This document shows, in pieces, positions 1 through 9,396 of a stretch of 64,000 nt of DNA. Position numbers and translations under genes: made by a program. Position 1 is the stretch's first letter. Each line of letters starts with the position of its first letter. The notes beneath the pieces were generated by a model. The model made no database searches, had not been told where the DNA came from, and saw only the letters and a list, made by a program, of their open reading frames with translations. This DNA is from Orientallactaga sibirica (lineage: Eukaryota; Chordata; Mammalia; Rodentia; Dipodidae), in NCBI GenBank assembly GCA_036365145.1, contig JAEOAD010000048.1, positions 17,801,001 to 17,865,000 on the forward strand, given 5' to 3'.

Positions 1-1530
1 TTTCGCTAAGTAACTTCAGCTCCCCTTGTCTCCATTTCTTCCTGTGACAGGAAAGGACGTTTGCACAAGAATGTCACGAGCTCATAGCACGCGTCGCTGC
101 TCAGTGACCACTGTTTGGTCTGCAGGTGCCCGTGTCTTTACATGGTCACAACAACGTCACTGGGCAGAGCAGCATTCCATAGGAAAAGGTGAAAGGGGAC
201 CTCCAAAAAGATCGTAAGAGCCACAGGTTGAGACATCATGCCCAGAGGCATTCCCTCCCCCCCCCCAAAAATAACTACTGTTCCCACAATGCATAAACCA
301 CAACCCCATGGGGAATAACTGCAACCCCACTGGGGAGCATTCCCCACTGGAATGGGGGCAGGGACAAGGGAAAAGAGGATCCCAACACATGATGTATCCA
401 TACAAACCATGCTGTTTAATAATAATAATAACAACAACAAACATTTTTAAAAGTAAATAAATTTTAAAAAGTAATAAAGGCCATGTGAAAAGTCAATGCT
501 TCACCTTTCCCAGAGCAGCCCTATCTGTTAACCAACTACAACCCACTGTGTGCACTACCACCTGGGATGGCGCCTCTTCTCCTTCTACTTTATTGATGAG
601 CTGTCAACTTCTGAATGTCATCTGCACTTCCACCTCTCCCCCAGTCTCCTAAATGCTCCCTCTTTGTAACCTGTCTTATGTAAGTCACTGGCTAGGTCTG
701 CTCAAAATCTATTGTTACATTGCTGACAACGAAATAACCTGGCGCCTGACTGTCCCCAGCTTCTAGTCACGAGGGCTGTCTGTGATCCTTTCAAGTATGG
801 TAACCCTGGTTTTAGACCAGTTTGGAGAGAAATCCCCTGGAGAAAAATAAACCTCAAGCCACGACTTCATTCCTGATATTGCACTGCCATCTAGTGACCG
901 ATGGAAGGGTTGACGGCCACTATTTGACCACATGTTGAAGGGTGGGATATGTAAACCAATAAATAATAAATGTCAGTATAACTTATCATAGTCCAGCCAA
1001 ATTAGCATTAAATCCAGTTGTTTTTCAGGTGCCAAAAAAAAATCTCATTACGTAGGAAATCAGATTTACCAGGCTCAACCTTTCTCAAAAATGTAAACTT
1101 CATACTCTGGTTGTCAGCTTTACCTCTCTTCCTCCACCCAGCCGCCTCCCACATGAGCTGCGGCCCTATTTTTGGTTATTAATTGGTGAAGTGCAGGGGC
1201 CATCCCTCACAGCCATCAGTGTCCCAAAGCAAAGACGTCAGCTGTGTGCTAACGATGGGACTCCATTGATATGCTTACAGTGGCCAGGGGTCCTCAATAT
1301 GTCAAAGGGTCTGCTTCAAGCTTACCAGGGACATTGCTGCACCCCCATCACACCCAGTCCCTGACAGCTCTACAGACCAGAACCATGGATGAAATCAAGT
1401 CTAGTCTCCACATACTGCACAGGAGTGGAGCTTCAAGGACTAAAAATAGAGCTGAGAAGACAGAAAACAGCGCAGAGCTCACATTATAAGTGAAGCCCTT
1501 CGCCAAGCCAGCACCCTCCATAGCTCAACT
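1..1530. other. Mostly single-copy 5' flank, no gene seen
   Basis: No coding exon is recognisable. There is a short (AAT/AAC)n-like tract at 418-440. A CTCF-core-like word on the minus strand lies at 884-897 (see findings). The remaining sequence shows no repeat I recognise. Confidence 0.5.
884..897 (-). promoter_or_regulatory. CTCF-core-like site in single-copy DNA
   Basis: The minus strand reads TCACTAGATGGCAG, 13 of 14 positions of the core CCASYAGRKGGCRS. It is outside any repeat I can see. Binding is inferred only. Confidence 0.4.
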
Positions 1531-1549
1531 CGTAAAAATGACATCAGGG

Positions 1550-1794
1550 GGCTGGAGAGATGGCTTAGCGGTTAAGGCGCCTGCCTCCTAAGCCTAAGAA
1601 CACTGGTTCCAATCTCCAGGTCCCACGTTTAGCCAGATGCAAAGTGACGCAAGGGCGCAATGCCACACTTAACCACAAGGGGGCGCACGAATCTGGATTT
1701 CGTTTGCAGCAGCTGAGAGGCTGCTGGTGCGCCTATCTCTATCTGTCTTTCTCTCCCTCTCTCTCTCTGTCTCTCTCTGTGTCTCTCTCCAAAC
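1550..1794 (+). mobile_element. T-SINE, long subtype, with 16-bp target duplication
   Basis: Starts GGCTGGAGAGATGGCTTAGC and ends in a CT-rich tail then AAAC. The direct repeat AAAAATGACATCAGGG flanks it at 1534-1549 and 1795-1810, marking the insertion exactly. The body has an extra block (GCAAAGTGACGCAAGGGCGC) and the CTCF-like word CCACAAGGGGGCGC at 1673-1686. Confidence 0.9.
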
Positions 1795-1810
1795 AAAAAT
1801 GACATCAGGG

Positions 1811-1958
1811 AGCCAGGCGTGGTGGTGCATGTCTTTAATCCCAGAACTTGGGAGACAGAGGTAGGAGGATCACCATGAGTTTGAGGCCACCCTGAGACTA
1901 CATAGTGAATTCCAGGTCAGCCTGAGCTAGAGTGAGACCCTACTTAAAAAAAAAATGC
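1811..1958 (+). mobile_element. B1-type SINE
   Basis: Starts AGCCAGGCGTGGTGG and ends in an A run. It landed directly in the 3' target duplication of the preceding T-SINE; ACATCAG recurs after its tail. Confidence 0.9.
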
Positions 1959-1999
1959 AAAAAACAAAAACATCAGAACTAGGAGAAGATGACTGAGGC

Positions 2000-2110
2000 T
2001 GCACCCAGTGGTATGAGCCTGTCATTCTGGCTACTTGAGAGGCTGAGGCAAAAGGATCACAAGTTCAAGGCCTGACTGGGCAATAGTGAAAAGCTGTCTC
2101 AAAAGAAATA
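2000..2110 (+). mobile_element. Old diverged B1-like SINE
   Basis: Recognisable by GGCTACTTGAGAGGCTGAGG, GTTCAAGGCCTG and a CTGTCTCAAAAG end. Confidence 0.6.
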
Positions 2111-2146
2111 TAAAAAGAGGGCCAGACAAAATATTTCCATATCTAC

Positions 2147-2367
2147 AGCTGGAGAGATGGCTTAGTGGTTAAGGCGCCTGCCTGCGAAGCCTAAGAACAC
2201 CCGTTTGAATCTCCGGGTCCCACGTTTAACCGGATGCAAACATGATGCAAACGCACAATGTCGTGCAAGCGCACAAGGGGGCGCACATGTCTGGAGTTCG
2301 TTCACAGCAGCTGAGAAGCCACTGGCACGCCCATTCTCTCTCTCTCTCAAATTAAAAAAAAAAAGTG
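2147..2367 (+). mobile_element. T-SINE, long subtype
   Basis: Full head and tail, flanked by TCCATATCTA at 2136-2145 and 2368-2377. It carries GCACAAGGGGGCGC at 2271-2284. Confidence 0.88.
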
Positions 2368-2401
2368 TCCATATCTAATAAAAAGAAGAATTTTAAAAAG
2401 A

Positions 2402-2474
2402 GGGCCAGAAATGTAGCTCAGTAGAACAGTACTTGCCAAGCATATACAATCCCTGAGTTTCAATGCCAGTACTC

Positions 2475-2516
<42 letters not shown>
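2402..2516 (+). repeat. ID-like SINE ending in (AC)20
   Basis: The tRNA-like body (AGCTCAGTAGAACAGTACTTGCC) runs into a perfect (AC)n microsatellite at 2477-2516. Confidence 0.75.
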
Positions 2517-2520
<4 letters not shown>

Positions 2521-4090
2521 TTTCATCAGACAGTTAAGCAGCAGGAGGCGTCTATGCAGTCCTGGGATGTGGAATTTATTCTCAGTGACTAAGAAAACAC
2601 TCACTCTGCACATGCAGGTGCCGTCCCAGAGAACCAAGAGGAGTCTTCAGCTCTCACCATGACTCTTAGATTCCTCTTCTCTTCACCCAGTGGGTACATC
2701 TGTTCCTTCACATGATTGGACGTGTTCCTAGTGCTTGACAGGCCTTGTCCACCCGTTCAAACATCTGGATCGTTCATAGTTCTGTTCTCTCACAGCATAA
2801 CTCAGCTCCGGCCTCTGTGGGTGTCACTTACACAGCTTTTCAGATTTGAAGCTGCATGTTGCACATTAAGGAACAGCTAATACAGGGAAAATGGGAAGGT
2901 ATCTCTGCCTCTCAGAAAGACCATGACTTTTCCTGTGCTGGGCAGCCATGCTGAGAGGCCAGACTCTTCCTAGCTCCAGGCTTAAGTAGCTTCCGGTTAC
3001 CTCTGGCATGCAGGGGAGGTGAATTTCTGCCCTCCAGATGGGCTTTGCGGTGCAAGCCCCACAGCCAGCCTTTAGTTTTATTTTTTCCCTTCCAGCCCTG
3101 CCCAATTCCAGTTTGAAGTGATTTTCTCGGTTCCTTTCTCCCACCCACATTCTTATACTTTGGACCAGCATGGACTCATACAGAGGCCTGGAGCCAATGG
3201 CTGCTTCCCCAAGGCTGAGCTCCTCAGAAGAGAGAAGGACAAGTGTGAACTGCCCATACACATACCTGTACAGCCTGCAGTAAGTGCCCTGAAAATTAAT
3301 CAGTCCCTCAGAAATGACAGTCAAATCCAGTGAGGATTGTTTAGGCCCCTGTATTCCCCATGGTTCTCTAAAGGCTAAAAAAAAAACATAGAATGACTAT
3401 GCATTATTGACTTAGCTTACAGAGCTGGTCAATCTAACAACAGCTGTCCTGCAGGCTGGACAGTGAACGAACGCAGTAGTTGCTCAGTCCACCAAGCTGC
3501 CTGAGAAGTCCTTTCCGCCACTAAGGGCCTGGAGGGTCCCCAGACGGCTGCTGCTCTTCAGTCCAGATTTGAGGGCCAATGACACTCTGTGGGATACAAT
3601 GTCCAGGAAGGACAGCCAAAATGGCAGGTGCATGCACAAGCAAGGAGCACGGGCAGCCGGGACAAAAGCACACACTAGCAAGAAGCACATGTGGCCCAGT
3701 AAATAGCCCTGTATTGTCTTAGAGCTTCTGGACTGTAGTCCACCACCACTGGAGGAAGGACTTCTGCCCTCAGTTCATCCTTCCTGGAAAGGCCCCCCAA
3801 GAAAGACCTGCCCACCAAGTGTGTCTCTTGTATCTTCCTAAACTGAGCAAGATGACAACAGAGCTTAACCATCACAGCCCACGCCCCCAAGAGAGTCAGG
3901 GTCACCTGAACCCCTCATGAAAACCCAAACCAAGCTTTCCTCAGTGGGCTCAGCTCACTGCAGGAAACTTTCAGGACTGAACAAATCTTCTGAACTTGTA
4001 TTCTGGACATGTCGGGTCAATGTAGCCTGGACTGTTGCTATTTGCACGTTTAAAGATTGAGGACCCCGCATTTCAGGAACTACTATTGGC
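2517..4090. other. Single-copy intergenic DNA
   Basis: No repeat, RNA gene or convincing exon is seen. ORFs of up to 152 codons overlap on both strands without recognisable domains or splice context. Confidence 0.5.
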
Positions 4091-4095
4091 CACTG

Positions 4096-4496
4096 GACAG
4101 GTGGCTCAGCACTTAAAGGCACTTGCTTACAAAGCCTACTGGCCCAGGTTCAATTCCCAGTACCCATATAAAGCCAGTGTCTGGAGTTTTAATTTTTTTT
4201 TTTTTTTTTTTTTTGAGAGAGAGAGAGAGAGAGGGAGAGGAAGACAGACAGAGATGGGCATGCCAGCAGCCTCTCAGCTGCTGCAAACGAAATCCAGATG
4301 CGTGTGCCCCCTTGTGGTGTGGTCATGTGCGGCATTGCACCCTTGTGTCACTTTGCATCTGGCTAAACGTGGGACCTGGAGATTGGAACCAGCATTCTTA
4401 GGCTTAGGAAGCAGGCGCCTTAACTACTAAGCCATCTCTCCAGCCCCAGTGTCTGGAGTTTTCAGTGGCAAGAGACACTGGTACATCCTTACACAC
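4096..4496 (+). mobile_element. Older T-SINE split by a later insertion
   Basis: The 5' part (4096-4190, TGGACAGGTGGCTCAGCAC) resumes at 4463-4496 (CAGTGGCAAGAGACACTGG). Between the halves sits a reverse T-SINE. Confidence 0.85.
4191..4445 (-). mobile_element. T-SINE (long subtype) nested inside an older T-SINE
   Basis: Head CTCTCCAGCC on the right, T/GA-rich tail on the left. The 17-bp duplication CCAGTGTCTGGAGTTTT sits at 4174-4190 and 4446-4462. It carries GTGCCCCCTTGTGG (4304-4317), the reverse complement of the CTCF-like word. Confidence 0.9.
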
Positions 4497-4510
4497 ACAA
4501 ATAATTTTTT

Positions 4511-4672
4511 TATTATTTTTTATTTTTTGGTTTTGCACAGTAGGGTCTCACTCTGGTCCAGGCTGACCTGGAATTAACTATGTAGTCTCAGGGTGGCCTC
4601 TAACTCTCGGCGATCCTCCTACCTCTGCCTCCCGAGTGCTGGGATTAAAGGCGTGCACCACCACGCCCGGCT
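4511..4672 (-). mobile_element. B1-type SINE
   Basis: Reverse B1 ending ...CACGCCCGGCT. Flanked by ACAAATAATTTTTT at 4497-4510 and 4673-4686; it inserted at the tail of the older T-SINE. Confidence 0.92.
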
Positions 4673-4891
4673 ACAAATAATTTTTTAAACAGTAACTTGG
4701 TTATTATGCCTTACATGGCACAAATCATAGACTCTGGTATTGTAAAGTCCAAATGGTAGTCTTAACGTGACTTAAAGCATGGTGCCACTTCTTGGCCATG
4801 GCAGTGCAAGTGTTCCTCCTCTAAGTTCAGACTGTCACCAAAGTTTGTACTTATCCAGTGGGAAAGGGTTTACCTAGTAGAAATGTCCAAT

Positions 4892-4985
4892 GTGGAGCCA
4901 GACTGAATCTCAGTGGTAGAGCACTTGCCTAGGCAATGAGAGGCCCTGGGTTCCATCCCCGCCATTGGGAGAACAAAAGAAAATC
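4892..4985 (+). mobile_element. ID-like SINE, diverged
   Basis: Contains CTCAGTGGTAGAGCACTTGCC and GGTTCCATCCC, the A-box-like and B-box-like parts of a tRNA promoter. Confidence 0.65.
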
Positions 4986-5362
4986 AGGGAGAAAGGGAGG
5001 GAAGGAAGGAGGGAATAAAGAAAGGTCTATTTGGTAACACTTTTTTTAAATCTGAGGAAGGCTTGGTTGCTGGTGCCACTCTGCCCAAGTTTTCCTCTAC
5101 ACACAACCCCCCGCTCCCATTATCAGTCCTCTTGCTGGGACAGTGTTGGGATCAAATGCAAAGCAGGGAAGGAAGTTTGTAATCTTGTACCTCGAAGACA
5201 CACTCGGCTGGAGATAGTTCCTTCAAATAACTAGTTTTCTTAGTGTAGTAGCGGAGAGTTGTTCTTTAATGCAAGAGTAGAAGGATTGGTTTCAGAAAAG
5301 TAATTTCTGTGTCATGAAAGATCATTAGACAAATGGAGGTTGCATTTATGCAGGAGATGTGC
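4986..5362. other. Single-copy DNA
   Basis: A short GGGA/GGAA-rich stretch at 4988-5015 is followed by sequence with no recognised feature. Confidence 0.45.
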
Positions 5363-5712
5363 TTTGGTATGAGTCTGAAATGACCCTGACAGGCTCACAT
5401 TTTGAGCACTTATTCTCTGGCTATTTGTGGAGACTGTGGAACCATTAGGAAGTGTGGCCTCCATAATGGAAGTAGGTCACGGGGTGGGGGGGCTTTGACA
5501 GCTACAGTTCCAAGTTCTAGCCTCTCTCGGCTTCCTGGCCAGCCACCATGTGAACAGCCACTGCAACACACTCTTATTGCCTTCAGAGCCACTCCACAAG
5601 CCTTCCCGCTGTGATACAGTGCGGCTCTCTGAAACCATGGGACAAAACAACCTTTCTTCCCTTGCTTCTGTCACGTGTTCCTTCATAGCAACAAGAAAGT
5701 AAGTCACACAAG
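5363..5712 (+). mobile_element. ERVL-MaLR-type solo LTR
   Basis: The 5' part (TATGAGTCTGAAATGACC), the CTCTCTCGGCTTCCTGGCC segment and the 3' end (CTCTGAAACCATGGGACAAAA to AGCAACAAGAAAGTAA) follow the MaLR LTR layout. No internal or protein-coding region is attached. Confidence 0.6.
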
Positions 5713-6067
5713 GCTTGCCCTTGTTTTCATACATACATACTTCATACATACATACTTCATAGCTGAAGCTTAATCTTCTAGAGATCCTGCATTTTAAAAA
5801 AACAATTAAAAAAGAGATTTTGTATGAAATTTTCTTCAGTCTTCAACATAACAGCCTGCACATCTTAGAGCAGCAATCACTAGAGACCTGTACAAACAAA
5901 AAAGTGTTTATTGTGGACTCATACATGTGTGCTGTGTAAGCGCTTCCATTTTTCCATATAGTTCAAGTTTTTCTTAAGTTTTTGTAGGTGGGGAGTCACT
6001 GCAATGTTGTAGAACCTTGAATTCCTATGGAACTTTCATAAAGTCACTAGTGAGAAAATACATGCAC

Positions 6068-6200
6068 ATAGGGTCTTGCTCTAGCCCAGGCTGACTTGGA
6101 ATTTACTATGCAGTCTCAGGCTGGCCTCAAACTCACAACAATCCTCCTACTTCTGCCTCCTGAGTATTGGAATTAAAGGCATGCACCACCACACCCAGCT
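6068..6200 (-). mobile_element. B1-type SINE
   Basis: Reverse copy from AGGGTCTTGCTCTAGCCCAG to CCACACCCAGCTT. Confidence 0.9.
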
Positions 6201-6244
6201 TAAAACTTTAAGGTATTACCTTCACTTAAAGAAATTTAGAAAAT

Positions 6245-6402
6245 AGGGCTGGAGAGATGGCTTAGCAGTTAAGGTGTTTGCCTGCAAAGCCAAAGAATCC
6301 CAATTCAACTCTCCAGGACCCAAGTAAGCCAGATGCACAAGGGGGCACATGCATCTGAAGTTTGTTTGCAGTAGCTGGAGGCCCTGACACACCCATTCTC
6401 TT

Positions 6403-6444
<42 letters not shown>

Positions 6445-6486
6445 CCTCCCTCCCTCTCTCTTTCTCAAATAAATAATGGTTTTTAA
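6245..6486 (+). mobile_element. T-SINE with 17-bp target duplication and long CT tail
   Basis: AAAGAAATTTAGAAAAT flanks it at 6228-6244 and 6487-6503. The tail is an expanded (CT)n/(CCCT)n run. GCACAAGGGGGCAC lies at 6335-6348. Confidence 0.92.
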
Positions 6487-6821
6487 AAAGAAATTTAGAA
6501 AATGAGCAACAGCAAATAAGGATCTCTCTATCCTTACCCAGCTGTAACACCTTTCAGTAGAGCTATATAAATCCATCTAATTTTCCTGTATACATTTGGT
6601 GTTAATCACTGATGCTATAACCACCATAAACTGTGACCTGCTTATCCTATGTAACATCCTGCTATATGTCATGTAAGCGTGCCCACCTGAGAACATTTTC
6701 AAAACATAGATTATGGGAACCAAGAAAGATTTTCCAAGGAAAGGCCATAGAACCTGAATTTCTGAAACCATCCCAGGATGGTAATGCTTTTATTTATTTG
6801 TTTGTTTAGATTTGGGGGTGG

Positions 6822-6945
6822 CGGGGTTCGAGGTAGGGTCTCACTCCAGCCCAGAGTGACCTGGAACTCACTACTTAAGGGCCCGATGTGCCCATTCTCT
6901 CTATCTTCCCCTCTCTCTCTCTTTCTTAAATAAAAATTTTTTTAA
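6822..6945. mobile_element. Chimeric SINE debris
   Basis: A reverse B1 fragment (GTTCGAGGTAGGGTCTCACT, 6822-6880) abuts the last 65 bp of a forward T-SINE (GTGCCCATTCTCTC...AAATAAA). Probably a deletion between two SINEs. Confidence 0.7.
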
Positions 6946-7204
6946 GTTTACATAGAAGTCAGAAGGTAAAAATCATTGACTAAAGAGTCCAGGGATCATT
7001 TTGCTTTCTCTCCTACCAGAACCCAGCCCAGATCAAGCATTCAGAACAAATTGAGGGTAGTTTGGTCAGCACTTAAAACACACCCGAGAGGTCTGAGCCA
7101 GGCCATCCTATCACACTTGGACCTTTCCCTAGGGACAGCAATGAGAATCACTGCTTTGTTTTTTATAAAAGACACTAATACTCCGAGTAACAAGAATGGT
7201 TCCC

Positions 7205-7262
7205 GAGCCAGGCGTAGAGGCACACTCCTACTATCCTAGCATCCCGGTGGCACAGGAAAGAC
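7205..7262 (+). mobile_element. B1-like fragment next to the POP4 promoter
   Basis: GAGCCAGGCGTAGAGGCACA resembles a B1 5' end; the rest has decayed. Confidence 0.45.
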
Positions 7263-7279
7263 GGCCACAAGTTCACTAC

Positions 7280-7960
7280 CAAAGCACTGGACAAGCGCGC
7301 GCTTCCGGGGGAGCGGGAACTGACAGCAGGGCGCATGCGCGGCCCGAGGACGGCGCACGCCTGTGACGTCACTGGCGGCGCGGCGACGACGCCAGCTGGC
7401 GGCGGGATTGAGTTCTTTGTGCACGGCTTTGGATCTGTTGAGCAGTAGGAGCTTTTTCTACCAGAAGTTTAGAAGAGAGGCGAGAGAGAGAGGAAGAGAC
7501 TCCCGGTGCCTGAAAGCGGCCGGACAGGAAAGTGAAGAAGGAAGTCGCGCGTCCGCCGAGATTGACGTCATCAGAGCGCGCCGGAAGCGGCCCGACGATG
7601 AAGGGTAAACGGGGTTGCGGGCCCTGGAATTGGGGCGGGATGGATCCTGCTCGGGATGGTCCCACCTCGCGTGAAAGAAACCGAGGCCCAGGCTGCCCGT
7701 CGGCCGGTCTCGTGTGTGAGCGATGAGCGACGCACGGCTGTCGCGGCCGCGTGCAGGCCCCGGGGCGCTCGGCCACGCGGGAGGCGGCGGCTCCGAGGCC
7801 TGCGCCGGCCCGGCCGGGCTTCCACCTGCCCGGGTACCTGCGGCCCTCTGCCCCGCCGTGCTGCACCCCGTCTGCAGTCTTGTAAAAAGCTGCAGAGAAG
7901 GGTGTCGCGAAGCCAGGGCCGTAGGATCTGAGCGGAGATGTGCCGACCGCTATAGACAGT
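7280..7960 (+). promoter_or_regulatory. POP4: POP4 CpG-island promoter and 5' UTR
   Basis: A GC- and CpG-rich block surrounds exon 1. Visible sites are a perfect NRF1-type palindrome GCGCATGCGC (7331-7340), two perfect CRE palindromes TGACGTCA (7364-7371 and 7563-7570), and ETS-like CCGGAAG cores (7581-7587, and CTTCCGG near 7301). No TATA box is evident, as expected of a housekeeping gene. The transcription start is inferred, not seen, to lie between about 7370 and 7560. The several ORFs in this block, on both strands, are by-products of its low stop-codon content. Confidence 0.8.
7598..7604 (+). CDS. POP4: POP4 coding exon 1 (7 nt of coding sequence)
   Basis: It carries ATG AAG plus one base, then the donor GTAAAC at 7605. 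It joins the GA of exon 2 to give Met-Lys-Gly. The remembered human protein has Ser at residue 3. Intron 1 is 2815 bp. Confidence 0.85.
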
Positions 7961-9354
7961 GTAGGCGTGGTACACGTGGGATCTCAGCTACTAACTTCCG
8001 CCCTTGCCACGTCCTGCCTGTCGTAGATCCGGAGTATCTGAACTTCAACGTTGGTGTGCCTAACTGGGAAGGGCTCCTGTAAAGAATTGCTTTAAAAGCA
8101 GAATGAGGGCTGGAGAGATGGCTTAGCGGTTAAGGCCTGCGAAGCCTAAAGACTCAGGTTCGATTCTCCAGGTCCCACGTAAGCCAGATGTACATGGTGG
8201 CGCTTGCATCTGGAATTCGTTTGCAGTGGCTGGATGCCCTGGTGCGCCCATTCTCTCTCCCTCTCTCTCTGACTGTAATAAATAAGTAATAAAAATCTCA
8301 AAAAAAAAGAAAAACCAAAAAAATTTTTAAGCAAAATGAGATAAAATACACGCATAAAGAGATGTATATACATATGCTTTAATCAGCTGCCTGACAAGCA
8401 GTGAGTGTTCAATAGCTATTACGTGTGTATTGTAGAAAGACGACCAACTCTGACGCTGGGCACCTGTGACAGGTAAAGCAAAGTTATTCCTTGGCTTCTT
8501 GGGACTGCAAGTTTCCCTTTACAGAATAGTTACGGTTCCTGTCTGCCATTTGAGGGAGAAAGGGGTTATTTGTCACTTGGTGTGCTGAGTCGGGATGTTG
8601 CAGAAATTCTCCAGAAAGATCACTCCAATGCCAGAATGAGTGAAGATAGAGGAGTTTACTACCTAGGGGCCAAAAAGCTTGAGGTAACCCTCCAAAGAAG
8701 CTCCGGCCCCAAGCTGAGATTTTATTTCCATTTTATAGTTTTCATAGCCCAGGAGAGGGGTAAGTGAACAAAGAAGATGTGGCAATTTGCATGTCAATCA
8801 CTTCTGTATTCAGGCCCCCCAAACAATGACTCCATTTTACTTTGTTTTAGCCTAGACTGTCTTTCCTTGTTATTGTCCCTTTGGGTCCTTCTGGACAGTT
8901 CCTTCTTTGGGATTTTTTTCCATCTGCTGACAAAGATAAGTTTTACCTCCTCAGTAGTTAACTCTTAGAGCAACTGAATGAATCAGTTCAACTGTTAGCT
9001 TCTTTTCTACCACAAAACAAGTACTCAGGAAGCACAACAGAACAGAGATGAAACTGATAGAGGTTAGTGGGAATTGCAAATTCTGATCATTTGGCCTTTA
9101 AACCAAGTCTATCTCCCATTCACTCCTGTAATCTGTCCCCAGTGCCACTGCCACTGTTTTCTTTAGAAAAGTAAGAATCAAGAACATGGAAGTTTTTGTA
9201 GTTTTTGACATCACATTGGTCATATTTAGAATTTTGCCTGTCTGGGAAATAAATATAGGATACATTTTAATTTCATGAATACTCACAAGTGAAAATTGTG
9301 GGGTTTTTTAACTTAATTTTTTTTTTTTTTTTTGCAAGCAGAGAGAGAGAGAGA

Positions 9355-9396
<42 letters not shown>

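Noticed and set aside
4892..4985. Possible tRNA gene
   Set aside because: It has A/B-box-like words but no cloverleaf I can close, and an A-rich tail typical of an ID-like SINE. The other ID-like copies fail in the same way.
7369..8082. ORFs of 119-165 codons around POP4 exon 1
   Set aside because: Same CpG-island effect; they cross the exon 1 donor and match nothing recognised.
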